A stretch of 64,000 bases of DNA, from positions 22,478,590 through 22,542,589 of the forward strand of contig CM068842.1 in NCBI GenBank assembly GCA_028554795.2. Reading direction: 5' to 3'. A program made the translations under genes and the position numbers. This DNA is from Sinohyriopsis cumingii (taxonomy: Eukaryota > Mollusca > Bivalvia > Unionida > Unionidae). Each line of letters begins with the position of its first letter. The first letter of the stretch is position 1. Shown here piece after piece: positions 35,435-49,137 of the stretch. The notes below the pieces were generated by a model that did not search any database, had not been told where the DNA came from, and saw only the letters and a program-made list of their open reading frames with translations.

Positions 35435-38003
35435 CGGATCCTGCTACAATGTATGAAACAATGCCATTTGTAAGTAATCAAACACTGACGTTGTTTATGG
35501 ATCACAGAGTAGTATAAATTCTTGCTACAGGCTCCGGCATGTATACAGAAATATTATGTTATTTTTTATGAATTCATTTACAGCCAAAGTAGCTTGGAGG
35601 CAAATTTTTCTATCACATATATAATTGTGGACAAAGTATGTATAGATCAACTATTGTTATTTAGGTTACAAGGATTTTAATCGAAATGAAAAAGATTATG
35701 TCTACATGAAAGTTTCAGCAACTAGTTTTAATATGAATTATTTCACTAATCACTTGTGTCCGGCATGTATCAAGAAAAGCAGTTGTGTACATCTTTGCAT
35801 TTTTGACAGCCAAAGATCGTTGTTGTTTTAGTGTTCCAAAATATATAATTTTTATACTGTCAACGTATCAGATTTTTTTCCGTTTACTTTGCTTCATTCT
35901 TGTCCTTTCTTTGTAAACTTTCTAAGTATTCACTTTGCTGAACAGCTAACTTTCATTTCACCTCCCACCCACCCCATTGTGACAATAGTCCGAGTAAATG
36001 AAGCATAATTAAATAATAATAATTATTCATAACGTGATCTGACCAGTCGTCAGTTTCCGTCTTGATGCTTCCATTTGAGATGAACAGTTTAGCTGGCTGT
36101 ATTTAGGGCAGATCCTAAAGTAACAAACACGCGGTCTTGGCTGTATTTAGGGCAGGCCCTAAGGAACGAAAACGCGGTTCTGACGGTGTTTAGGGTAAAG
36201 GAATATAAATATATTTCTGTACTATATGAAAGAAAAGAAAACTGAACCTAAAATTATAAGATCTGTCTCTTTGTTACCCTGGTGCATAATTCCAAAATTT
36301 TTACCAGTGTATTTATAATGAAGAAAAGGATAATTGTTCAATCAGTACACTTGCATATCTAAATAATTTTTTTAAGTGAATGCAAGATGTAACTTAAAGA
36401 GTTTAAAAAGTACATACTATTCAAAAGCACTTGGCTGAGTATATTCATTTAAGCATTTTAAAAGTGCAACATCAGGAGTGTTGCGCTGTACATGTAATAC
36501 TTAAAGGCATAACATACATGACTAAATAATTCAAGTACGAATGGCAAGTGGATGTTATGCTTTATCTGGGTCACGCAGAACATTTCATATCCTCTATTAA
36601 AAGGCGTCTCACATTCCCGTGTACGCGTGTCTAGCAATTTTTTTGGTCAACAATATTACCTTTCAATTGTAACCGTGTTAACTTAACCGTCTAAGCTATG
36701 CATACGGCTCTTTTGATCCCATTCTCAACTAGGTTAAGAATCTCCAGCACTAATAACTGTCACTAATGCAAGTAATGAACCAACACCACTATTTTAAGCA
36801 ATTACTACTACTACTACTACTACTGATAATGCTGCTGCTGCTGATGATGATGATAATGATGATGCATCTATCTAGAACGACGTAAACATAATTTATACCC
36901 TTTTCTTAGGTTACGGACTAAGCATTTAATGGGGGCGAAAGGTGTAACTGGAATATTTTTTCCAACCATGAGCTTTTTTGTAATTTCAAGATAATTGTTT
37001 TTTTTAAAAATATAATGGAAATTAATTTTTTTTATATTTTCTGCAATCAGAGCAAGGTTATTTTTGCAAGCTATTTGGGGGACAGGAATGATTATTCCCA
37101 AAACATCCCAGGCGGGTGGTCTGAACATAAAATGTCTGTCCATTACTCATAAATGTGTACAGATCATAATTCTGCTTCTGTATTATCCTTCAAAACACCA
37201 CACACACACCCAACAAAATAAAAAAACGAAACCAATACAAAAAACCCCAAACCCTCCCCCCAAATAATTTTTAAAAAAATATGAAAAAAAAACCAGAAAA
37301 CTGAGGAGTATTTTATTTCACTTGGGTTAATAATATAGTGTCATACGCAGTAACTGATCATACAGTTACATTACAATAATTTGCATGTGGACGAAGTTAC
37401 AAAATACAGCTATACTGTGTTAAGTATGTCAATATGGCGAAGAAGAGGTTCGTAAGACGCCACTTTCGCATGAAGAGTTCACATAATGAATAAGATACAT
37501 CATATAAGATGAAAGTCAGTACAAAATTTAATGAGTTCTCAGAAAACTAAAACTAAAATTTAGGTGTGTATTGTTTTCTCTCTACATAGAAATCTGAACA
37601 ATCAAGTATTTAGTGAATCAAGCATGATCAGAAATTACATAGTATACATATGTCCCCTTCGCTACATTACGGCATCTCACTCCTGTTGATTGTCTGTGCT
37701 TAGATGTTCTGATTTCACTGAAAATATTTTCTTGGTTTATTCAAATATCTGAGTCTTTCCCACATGTGACTGTTCTCTTAATCCACGTTTCACGAACACC
37801 AGTCTCCTCAAAATCGAGTGAACTCCGCTGAGGATGACGTAATGCTCACATCATTGACTACGCAATCGGTCGGCTTCTTCTACTTACGTTGTATTGTGTT
37901 TAGTATAAAACATGGATGATTGTGAAGGGAAAACAAATATGTGCAGTGTAGACTGAAAATGAGAACGTTGTGCTGGTGGAGAATGTGCTGAAAAGAGAGA
38001 AGA
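35284..38003. other. Host DNA, simple repeats, no genes recognised
   Basis: (AC)n at about 35402-35432, mixed trinucleotide repeats at about 36806-36864, and a short duplicated CTGTATTTAGGGCAG block at 36098/36141. No supported coding sequence. Confidence 0.5.
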
Positions 38004-38007
38004 GAGG

Positions 38008-38148
38008 CCGACTAGTCCTAACACTTAACCTCTTAATGCTGAGCGCCTACCATTGTTATAAGTCTTTGGTATGACTTGGCCGGGGCTCCAACCCGCGACC
38101 TCCCGCATCCGAGGCGGACGCTCTAACCACTAGGCCACCGGAGCGGTA
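38008..38148 (-). mobile_element. tRNA-derived SINE, family 1, copy 4 (head only)
   Basis: Only the tRNA-like head and adjoining body are present: GACTAGTCCTAACACTTAAC to GGACGCTCTAACCACTAGGC. The 3' half is missing. Confidence 0.75.
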
Positions 38149-39711
38149 CAAACAATCTAGAGAAAATGTAGTCTTAATAAAAGAGTCAACAGAAATAAAT
38201 ACTAATTTGTTCTGCAGTACACACGATATTTAAATTATTGTTTCCTAATGTAATTATCATAAAGGCAAGAAGTAATTTTTTTCCAAATAAATTAGCAATT
38301 TTAAATCTATGACACATGGTTACTGTGTTATTAAGAAGTGAAAATTAATATTTTTTAATTATGACTGTATACTGGCATTGTCAACTTTTGCTCAAAATCC
38401 AAGTGTTCATAACTAAATTTTAAGAACTATGAATATTATAAAATGCTATTATTGTGACAAACTCAGTAAAAATGACTAATATATAATTAACTTAATTGTT
38501 TACAATGCCTCGTCTAAAATAAGGAACACATGGAAAAACGATCAGTTTAATTGTGACTTTATTTACTAAGTTGTTGTGAATACTTAATTTGTATTGTTTG
38601 TTGGATTTTCTCAATGATTTTATCTTATGTATATCTGTATTTTGTAACTGATCTTAGTCCGAACTCAAGTTAATGGTTATCTGACCAGTGACATTTATTT
38701 TGTAAACAGCATAATACATTGCTACCATTTCTTTATGAGTATAGATTAAATATGCAGATATTTATTGTTGGAGTTAATCTTGTTTATTCGAATCAGAGTC
38801 TAGGACATTTTTTTTTACACTTGGAAATTCCTTAACTTTTTGACAACTTTGAATGTTTCTAAGGAGCAGACTGACCAATATCCTTGCTCTAATATTGTGT
38901 CTTGTCGTTTAGGTAGCGCTCTACAGTTTTGTATTTTGCATAGGGGTTAGAATTTTAAAGCAAAAGAATTTCCCCGGGATTTCCTCACTGGTTATACTGG
39001 CTATTTAAAAAAAGACCTTGTATATCTTAGGTACTGTTCAAATAACCTTTAATTCCCTTTATTTTGGTGTATGCTTGATGGGTGTAATATGGGTTATAGA
39101 ATATACAGCATGGCCTTACTCCAGATGTGCATCTTTTAAAAAAAAACTACATGCTCCGCTTGGTCATTTTCACTTCCTGGACTTCAGAGGTAAATTGTAT
39201 ATAAAAAACAGAGCCTATAATTTTTTTTTATAGATTTTATATATTTGGTAATTCATCCATTGCACTTTCAGCAGCTGGTATTGTCTAATTGGGCAAAATT
39301 CATTATCCCTATTTTAATAGCTGCTATGGATAGTGTACTTTAGACTAACTCAGGCTGACTTTTTTTAGCACAAGGAAATAGTCATTTTAGTTAGCAGTGT
39401 GCATAGATCATGTATATTTTCCATAAGTACAATATCCAAAGAAATGTCAGCCACATTATATCAAAACAGCATAGAGGTATGCCAACATTCTCTCCAATGT
39501 GCATGTTTCAAATGCGTGCAGCTTCACCTTACATACGTCACTCTCTCAAACGTACATAATAACTCTTGAGCGCCCCATTAATATAATGTTGTTTACTTGA
39601 AAAATTACTCATTCTTGCATAACAATCGAAACAGAAACAGTCTTATTGTTCTGTTCAGTTTTAATTTGGGTTGATTTATCTATTCAAATTTTTATTCACT
39701 GGAATTACATA
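38149..39711. other. AT-rich host DNA, no genes recognised
   Basis: A 71-codon frame at 39018-39233 has no recognisable motif. Confidence 0.5.
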
Positions 39712-39916
39712 GTGCTCGGACATGTAGCATGATGTTTCATCCAGTCACATTATCCTGACACCGAGCCGAGTAGTCCTAACAATAACTTCTTAATGCTGAG
39801 CGCCTAGCTGTTAGTACCATTTTTAATAAGTCTTTGGTATGACTTGGCCTGGGTTCGAACCCGCGATCTACCGCATCCAAGGCGGACGCTTTAATTACTA
39901 AGCCATAGGAACGGTG
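39712..39916 (-). mobile_element. tRNA-derived SINE, family 1, copy 5
   Basis: Body and head present (ATGTAGCATGATGTTTCATC to AACCCGCGATCTACCGCATC and GGCGGACGCTTTAATTACTA). The 3' end is missing. More diverged than copies 2 and 7. Confidence 0.75.
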
Positions 39917-40915
39917 TTCTAGGACTAAATATTTTTTTGGAATTGTAGTGAATTCAGACAAGGCCAATTTGAATTATATTATTGTGATACATCAAAAGAC
40001 CGTTAACACATCACCACATTCCAGGCCACAGGCCCATTAGCACGTTCAGGCTTAAAACTTATCAACACATTCATTTTTGGAATTTATTTTGAACACCACT
40101 GTAATTTAGTTGGAACTTCATACGCTTGGACTTGAGATCTAACTTTTACAACTATTTAGGATTTAATTTACAATACTGTAAAATCAATTTAAATTTTCCT
40201 TTTTGTATTCTGGGGAAAAATAAATTACATGTTGAATTTTACAAAACTTGCGGTTTTCGATCTTTTATGTTATTATTTAGGGTCTTAAGAGAGTAAGCAC
40301 ACGAAGGCTGAATCCGAGAATTATGTAGATTTCAAATATATTTAAATATTGTCATTTGAAATGTTGGAATCTGGAGCAAAATGTTTCCTTTTAATGAAAA
40401 ATGTATGCAGCTAGTGTCATATAAAAAAGAAACATTAACTGCAGTCAAATGTGTATTGAAAGAATGAATGAACTCAGCACTTTCCTTTTGTGAGTCCGCT
40501 ACAACAAAAATTCTTAACCTTTTGCAGGTAATCACAATCTTATTTGCAAATTAACAAGTGTGCTTTTTATTTATTGAACTTCTATTTCATTCGCATTAAT
40601 TAAATAAATGTAAAACACATTATGATTTAAACACGAAAGATGATTTAAATGAAGAAAGTACATCACTACAAACAGTCAACAATAGGTAATTCAAACATTT
40701 AAGTGTATTCACAGTTCATTTTATGATTTAATAAACTTTGCTACAGACCACAGTTGTTTCTATCCTCCATTTCTTTCTTTCCCCTTTGCTTTTGTAAGCG
40801 TGAATTTTACGATCACTCATTGATACAGAGACATAGTGGCAGTTACAGGTGAAGATCCGCCACGATCGTTTTTACACGAACTTTTCGCCAGTATCTTCCT
40901 GCGATGGTGCATGGT

Positions 40916-40969
<54 letters not shown>

Positions 40970-41456
40970 GCTAGTGAGGCTGGGGAGACTTTCCATAAAG
41001 GGAAGCATTAAATGTTAGCATTAAATAATTTGTTTTTAGAATCTTATTATTATGTTTTATGAAATAGGAAGAGAAACAAGATATATAAAGGATTCAATAG
41101 ATTCTAGTATATTTGTTCTTTCTAACCAAGATGTATACCGTACAATCCTTAATTTGGTATTGTGAACACTGCATTAAAATAAGACGGAACGTGTACCCAG
41201 AAGCCTGCAGAAATATTTTTCGGGGAGGGGGGCAAACCTGTAGTAGTCAGCTATTACGTTTTGTTAAAAAGGCCAAAACATGTTTAGAGGTGGAATATGG
41301 GGCAAGGATGTGCCAGCCCCCTTGCCCCAGTGTGCGGGTGCCAATATGTACATCTAACCAGTACGAAGACATATGTTCTTGCACGTTACGTGATGAAAAT
41401 TCAGTTTTCATTTTCTGTTTCACTCCACATACTTCCCTGTAGTTGGTCCCTTATGC

Positions 41457-41494
<38 letters not shown>

Positions 41495-42549
41495 TAGACA
41501 GAGACAGAGAGACAGAGACAGACAGACATAGAGACAGAGAGAGAGAGAGAGAAAGAGAGAATTTCGATGAAATTGTGTACCGTACTTATTTCATTTAGAA
41601 GGGGGGATTATTATTTTCTAACGTCGCTAGTGGAAATTCATCACTGATTTAGAGAGCATATAAATGATAACCTATGGTTGAGACATATTTATATATGCGT
41701 ATTAATGCGCCATGTTTGTATCACAAATTGATTTACCAACAATATTAGTATATCAAACTGCTTTATCACAACACTTTGAAAGCCATGTTAATTTTAATGT
41801 ATGTTTGTAATTATTGGAACAATTTGCTCTATTCGTGAAAAATGAATATTTAGACGTTCCTTATGCAGGCGATATGTATCCCAGAATTATAGTGTTTTAC
41901 ATTGTAAAGCGACTACAACAATTTAACACCCTATGATCCTTGCAACTCTGATACACCACGGTCGGCTGCGATAAACCCATGCTGTCCTCGCTTAGCCGCA
42001 TACGGGCTCCACTTGCAAAATCTAGAAAGGCGCAGAGCAACTGAGATCGCGGAGTAATGATCTATACGGATTTATCAATGGTAATAGAAAACATTCCAAA
42101 AATTGATAAAAAAATAAAACTGCATTCATTCTAAATTATCCACATCGTGTCAGGAAAGCCTTTCCTTAATTCATGTTAGACCCATTCTTCGGCGTGTTTG
42201 TAGGAGATGTGCATACACGGTTTTGAGTGTAGTCTTTGAGTTAGGTTAAATAAACTCCATCTCTTCTATTTGAGTGAGAGAAAAAAAATTTTAAAAAAAA
42301 ATGCCACAGGCCTAAATTAGGGAGTCAGATGTGTAAATATTAATCTAGTTTGCTTCAATATATGTTATATTCTCATTTCGTATGAGTCAGAAAATTTTGC
42401 AAAAACTTCGGTTAAATTGTTTCTATAATGGCAGGATTGTCAAATTCTTTTAACACGCACCATATGTCAAATTTGGAAATATGGCTTAGAAAAAAAGGTT
42501 GAATTGACAGTTTAACAATAAATTTAAATTCTGAATTCTCTTCTGATTT
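39917..42549. other. Host DNA with (GA)n tracts, no genes recognised
   Basis: (GA)n at about 40917-40960 followed by a G run, and GA/CAGA repeats at about 41457-41560. Frames through these are simple sequence. Confidence 0.5.
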
Positions 42550-42770
42550 TACACTAATTTCCCTTGAAATGTACACTAAATTTTCCTTAAAATGTACACT
42601 AATTTCCCTTGAAATTTACACTAATTTTCCTTAAAATGTACACTAATTTCCCTTGAAATTTACACTAATTTTCCTTAAAATGTACACTAATTTTCCTTCA
42701 AATTTATACTAATTTTCCGTCAAATTTGCACTAATTTTCCTTCAAATATACATTAAATTTCCTTCAAATG
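42550..42770. repeat. ~22-bp minisatellite, about ten copies
   Basis: ACACTAATTTTCCTTAAAATGT alternates with ACACTAATTTCCCTTGAAATTT. Confidence 0.85.
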
Positions 42771-44133
42771 AAAAACCAAAAGTATCTGATGTTCGTTGTA
42801 GATAAATAACATCATCGTCAACAATAAGAATGTCATCTGCAAAAAGGAAAATCATTTACATATATATTGAAACTTCTCTCTCTTCCATGTTAACTGATAA
42901 ATCATTACATCTATTTTCATTTTATAGGTGTATATATATTTAAAAATTTTAAAAAAGAGGTGAAAAGTCTACTCCCTGCCGCAAACCTTTCGAACAGTAA
43001 CAAAATTCATTAATGTAACCAATTACACGTACATTTTGTTACGGCTTTTGTATATACTATCAAACAAAATAAAATTATTATTATCCATAGTTTTAAACTG
43101 TTACTATAGGTACAATTGTATAAAAACTACGAGTATATGTTGGTATGAATAAATCTACAGTAAAATTTTGTCTTATATTTAATGATGTTATAAATCGCCT
43201 ACCCTTTGCCATTTTTTTAATATCAATTTCGTATAGCATTATGTTGTAATAAATTTGGAGTATGCGCATTTGGTTATAGCGCCCCGTTTTAAGGACTTAT
43301 TAGATTATTGTGATTACTTGTCTGATTATTGGAAATCGGTGCAATGGAAATATTCCTTAGTCCAAAATATTTAGCCAGTTACGAGAAGCAAAAGTCACAG
43401 AGTGAAGTGTTAGTGAGTTTCCATGATGCCATGGTTCACTAGTAGTGAATTCGGGTCAAAACCGAATGAGTGTCCCTGTCGTACCATAATCGATATTAAA
43501 ATGTAGAGGTGTGCATTGGTGGTGTGGCTGTAGTGGCAGTATCTACGGTAGGAAACCGGTAAATTACACAAAGGAATAAATAAGAAGGCACTCGGCAGAT
43601 ACCGTTTATGTCGCCATGGTGGCAAACGTGATGCAGTTGTACTGGCGAAATGCGCCTGGAATCCGTGGATTGACTGACCTAAGGTGGCTTAGTTAAAATA
43701 GTTCCCTGTATTAGGGGATGGTTTAATAGTTTATACTGCGTGAACTGCAGGCGGTACGGAAACCTGATTAAGAGAACCATGCAGATGTGCAGTTGATGTA
43801 TATTTGACTAGTTGTGAGATCTGTGGTCTTGCATTGATTAGAGTAAAATGTATGTATAGAATGGACACGTCGGGCTTTCTAATTTACATATGATGTTGTA
43901 TAGAAATCTTAGGAAATTTGGGGTAAACTTATGACTTCTAGCAGAAATGGCATCAGGGTTTGACACAGCTCGGTCATGTAAAGACCCCTGGCTGGTAACA
44001 ATATATTACTTCATTTCTCATTTATTAACTTTATATAACATTATGTATTTATTCACGTTGTCATTATTTAAAATTAATATTGTTTATAATATTTTCCTGA
44101 TATTTCTTCAACTATAACACTTTTATTCCATAT
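42771..44133. other. Host DNA, no genes recognised
   Basis: A 71-codon minus-strand frame at 43410-43625 is not supported by any motif. Confidence 0.5.
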
Positions 44134-44514
44134 CTAATTTAATAAATTTCGTGGGAGAAAAGAAATATCTTTTTCATCACATTTGTCAAACCTGTTTTCA
44201 TGTGTGTCGTTAAAGGAATCAAATATTTTATCTAATGAAGGAAGTTTACACTTCTGGTCTTGTTCCAACACTATTGATGAGTTTCCGATCTTTAGATCTT
44301 TCCTGCTCATATTTAGATTTCTCTTTGGATTTTTGTTTTTACATATAGCTACATATTTATTCATCTTTATTAAATAAACATGTGTCATATATTGTGTATT
44401 TTTTATCAGTGCTGTTGATATGTCCTTTTCAAGCTGTATCGTAATGATCCTTGGCAGATTGGTAACCTTTATCATACTGAGGGGCTCGGACAATTCCTTT
44501 ATTGCTTTGTCCAT
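44134..44514 (-). CDS. Hypothetical 126-codon reading frame, low support
   Basis: It starts at an ATG (44514) and is open for 126 codons in AT-rich DNA, long enough to be worth noting. The product is Lys/Asn/Asp-rich with KDISTALIKNTQYMTHVYLI and no domain I recognise. No TATA box, splice signals or repeat membership are evident. It could be a single exon, an old element fragment or chance. Confidence 0.18.
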   Translation of the reverse strand: MDKAIKELSEPLSMIKVTNLPRIITIQLEKDISTALIKNTQYMTHVYLIKMNKYVAICKNKNPKRNLNMSRKDLKIGNSSIVLEQDQKCKLPSLDKIFDSFNDTHENRFDKCDEKDISFLPRNLLN

Positions 44515-44919
44515 GTTTCATTTAGAATAAATTAATCTGTTCCGATGTCTTGCTGCTGGTCATAATGTACCCTCCACACCAATGACTCAGCTATGGATCT
44601 GAAAGATAAATGCTACAACCAAAACAAAATTTCTAGCCTCATACATGGACATGTATTGCCTGTCTCTCAAAGTGCTACCTTTAGGACAAATTACAAAAAC
44701 TATGCTCTGGAAATGCCTTGAAAAAAACAGGACGTTCAAATGCGGAAATTAATATGCTTTCGTACAAATCATTTTGTGCTTGCAGTGTTTAAAAGGCGAT
44801 AGCAAAGATACCTGACTTCGTACGTAGCAATATAATAGCATGCACACAAACACACAGGTCATCGCTTACTTCCCAATTCTTGTTTTTCTCTTAGTTATAC
44901 AATATTGGTAAAGAAACAC

Positions 44920-45345
44920 TCTCTTCCTGGAAACGTATGGCTCGTTCTTCCTGGAGAGGTAGATTGCAATTTGTATTACGCTGTCTTCCAGGAATAGTAG
45001 GTTGCTGTTTGTAATGCGCTCTCTTCCAGAAATAGTAGGTTACAATTTATATGACTCTCTTTCGAGAATTGTGTGTTACAATTTGTATCACTCTCTTCTG
45101 AAAATTGTAAATTACAATTTGTTTGACTGTCTCTACTGGGCTTGTAGGTTAGAATTTGTATGACTCCATCTTCCAGAAATAGTAGGTTACAATTTGTATG
45201 ACTCCCTCTTCTGGAAATAGTAGATTACAATTTGTGTCACTCTCTCTGCGTGACCTGTAGGCTACAACTTGTATAACTCCATCTTTATGGAATAGTAGGA
45301 TACAATTTGTACCACTCCATCTTCAAGGAGTAGTAGGTAAGACGT
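44920..45345 (+). repeat. ~40-45-bp diverged minisatellite, about ten copies
   Basis: Repeated AATAGTAGGTTACAATTTGT followed by a TGACTCTCTCTTC-like block, with variable spacing. Confidence 0.8.
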
Positions 45346-48300
45346 TCCAATTTACACTTGCTTGATTAACACATAGTTGTTCCACGATCCCAGCAGTCGG
45401 GTAATACAAAATGCTTTTGATCTAATAGTATTTCTGACTCAGCATAATGACCGATCCGTGTGGAAGCGTTAATTTTAGCTTGTAGTTTGTAGTAACTACG
45501 AGAGCATGGAAATTGCCTTCTACAGGTAACGTTTACCGGTATAATGGATCTATAATAATAGATAATAGTCATACATTTGTCGACAGAAGGTTCATGTTTT
45601 CAATATTTCATTAGACTATTTCATTAGTTATGAACATGATGTCCTTTTGGGGTCGACAATCTTATTTTGTAATGGGTGATGCTGGTGGTGTGTTGGGTGT
45701 ACACGGTATTTTTATTCGAACCAACTTTTTCCTTTTTTTTTGTTTTAGCTCAAGATGATTTTTTGGGTCCACTAATATAATTGACATACTTTGTTCTTTT
45801 CTTTACAAATCAGGCAATTTGTAGGCCAGAAACTTAAAACGGAAATCATAACACCGTCCTCCTACCAAAAAAAAAAAAAGAAGAAGAAGAAAACAAAACA
45901 TGATCAGGTGATTAGGCAAAGACAATATGCCATGAACATAGCTCGTCATTTTTCAAGCATTCACGAAAGATTATCAAACTTGTAATAAAATAAGAGTTTT
46001 TAAAATAAAAGACTATTCAACATTCCAGTTTAGAACTAAGTAGTTTTATATATTTTCAAATACAAATTACAAAAAAATAAGAACTGGACGTAAAAGGAGG
46101 AATAAACAAACAAAGGAGACAATGGAGAGAAGGTGGTAATGTGACAAATTTAAAGAAAACATAAAAAAGAAAATTGGTGCCAAGAGGTAGTGGTAATCTT
46201 ACTTTCGTTTTTAATGTTTATTTTCTTCCATATGACATGTTTAATGGCGATTGCATGTCAAGAACATATGGAGTACTGTTGGAGTTATAAGGCTATGACA
46301 AGCCCGCAAATGCTCTCTGATTCAGTCGCGGACTTGTTTTGATTCAAAATTAGTGGATGTAATAAGAGGTCCTTAAGTACACTTTACCAAAAGTGTTTTC
46401 GCGACGGAGAGTGTATGAATATATCTACCAGACATGGTGTTTGTCATTCTTTTTAAAAGTCAATCCTGTTGATGTAGCAGGTCATTTTCAAGTTTATTTT
46501 GACTAGGTGACCACTGATATACCAGGTCATTTTCAAGTGCAACTTGACTGAGTTACCATTGTTTGCTTCGTTTTAAGTTGTTATTTCCCCCAGAATCTGA
46601 GAGTCGACTGAGGTAATCTAATGCAGCTCAATGTACGTTAATTAAATAATTTTTTTCGGACAAAGTACTTGCAAACTTCAAGTAAATACAAGCACTTGGG
46701 TGATGCTGTAATGGCCCTGGATTGCTTTATCCAGCTCCAAGAGATGCATCATTATATCCATAATCAGTCTTATCGTTTCACTGTTTGAATCCTTGCAACA
46801 GTACGACTTCCCGTTTTTCATACTTTCGCATGCTTGACAGCTGATGAACTTGCGCAGCTATTAAAAAGTAATTGTCCTTCAAAGTTTGGTAGAACTCAAG
46901 TAAAAGTGTCCACGTTTTGATATCGGTTTTTATAAATAAATTTCAGTACATGGTGAAATGTGGCCATAAAGAATTTTAATGCATTCCTTTTATGAAAGAA
47001 ATATTGTCTGGCGTGTACACTGGTATTGCACTATTTGCTCTGTGTCAAATATTCAAATAAGATTACACGAATCCGTCAGTTACCTTCGTCAAGACACTGG
47101 AATAACAGCATATTAGCACTATTGCATAAGGATTGGAGAATCCAAAATAAGAAATAAAAGGGAAAAAAATATGTTTTGAAATTCGTAACAAATTGAAGAT
47201 ATGTTAAATTGATTCCATTTTAAAAATAAAAAAAATTATACCTTTATTCTGAGTAAACTCCTGATGATAAAACTTTGGGTCTGAGTTCATACATTGTCTC
47301 CCGAAACTGGTGGAGTATTTTGGATTGTAGTATTGCCGCTGCTTTGTTGTGTTTTTTTGTTTTTTTGTTTTTTTTTTGTTTAGTTTCATTGCCAACTTTG
47401 TTATATGCCAGTTCCTTCTGAGCATTTACCATGTTCCTGACAATGTTTATCTACTTGAATTGTTATTAAATGTGCGATTCATGCAATTTTCTTTGACTAT
47501 TTGGAAATGTAGCTGTTCTAAAAGATATGCAATATTTCTTGGCCAGGACAGCTCAGAACCTTTATCTTGCCTATTTTTTTCCAAACTGTAAAAACATTAG
47601 AAATACAAATTTAGAGCGGCTTGGAATGCAGGTATATGAAATCAGGACCATAAGTTGTTTTTACAACATACTTTGCACATGTTTCCTATCGATACTCTTT
47701 TCCCCTGCACATCGTGCCACAGTCAACCATCTCAGTAAATCACATTTATTAGTTACGTTATCTTTACATTCGTGTTCTCCATTCTCAGACGCCAGTAGTA
47801 CGTAACTTTCTGAATCACGCGTTTTGATCTAATTTGTTGTCAATTTAGCCGAATATCATACCTACCTTCCAAACCTATAGTATCTTCCCCTAACCAAGAT
47901 TCTGACCAATTGCTACTTTCAAGGAAAGATGGGTCACTATAACAAGATTTAGGTCCACAGGTGAACTTGTACACTAAGCACTCTATGTTACTACATACTG
48001 CGTGAAATATTCACACCTTGATTGTATTTTGACCTATATTAAAGAACAGGAAAGACGTATAATTCCAAGACTGTAACAGACATCAGGATAAATATATATG
48101 CTGCTAGACAGGTACAGGTGCTCGTGCTAGAGGCCACTTTGGTTCTTCAGAGACGATTTTGTTTAAATACGTGGATTTTTTATGTCATTTAGTACTAGTC
48201 GAGTGACCACACCAGCAATTATAGCAGATTCACTTCTGGACCCTGGCATCGGCATCCGCAATAGTTCGTCAGAGAAGCAGGATATTTTTTAGTAACAGTA

Positions 48301-48756
48301 ACACATATGTAAAGGTCAAATATACTGACTCTTTAAAACACAAAATGTCCATGATCGGGACATTTAATATGAATACTCTTCATATTCGTACATTAGCATG
48401 GATATAATTACTTAGACTGTACACGTATCCTATAGAATGGGGTAGATATACATTGTTGTTCTCAAATGTAACAAGTCTATGTTTGTAATTAACTCATGTC
48501 TTCATAAAAACTTTCTGATTCCTCTTCCTCTCCATGTACGCTAAATCAAGTTTGACTTGGGACCCTGTATAGTTCACTGGTTGAGGCTTTTAATTCACAC
48601 AATCTGTATACCTAATTCGAGACATGGTATGGATGGTAGGACAAACGGTAAATATTGAACATTGTATCCATTACGGTATTACACTGTGCAGATGGTAAGT
48701 CCAGCGCGTAGAAGAGATATCTTTAGAACCGTATTTACTGAATGTGTGTGTTTGTG
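45346..48756. other. Host DNA, no genes recognised
   Basis: Only short or homopolymer-driven frames, for example around the T runs at 47340-47390. Confidence 0.5.
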
Positions 48757-48968
48757 TTGCATCATGCCGCAGACATGTAGCATTGTGTCCCACCCAGTGA
48801 CATTATCCTGACACCAAGCTGACCAGACCTAACACTAACCTCTTAATGCTGGGATCCAAGCGAGGCAGCTGCTAGTATCACTTTTAGAAGTCTATGGTAT
48901 GACTAAGCCGGGGTTCGAACCCATATCCTCTAGATGACGCTCTATCCACTTAGGCAACTGGAGCGGTC
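48757..48968 (-). mobile_element. tRNA-derived SINE, family 1, copy 6
   Basis: GCATCATGCCGCAGACATGT to GGGGTTCGAACCC (box B complement), and a shortened head with part of box A lost (GATGACGCTCTATCCACTTA). A short GTGTG tract lies on the tail side. Confidence 0.75.
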
Positions 48969-49095
48969 ATTCACTGACTAAATCTACATACTTGTATCGG
49001 CTGGCACAATACAGAAGCGTTTACATATATTAATTCGTACTGTATATTGAGAATCATTACGAGGTGTCCATCGTCTCCTCCGTAGGCAAATTAAA

Positions 49096-49137
<42 letters not shown>
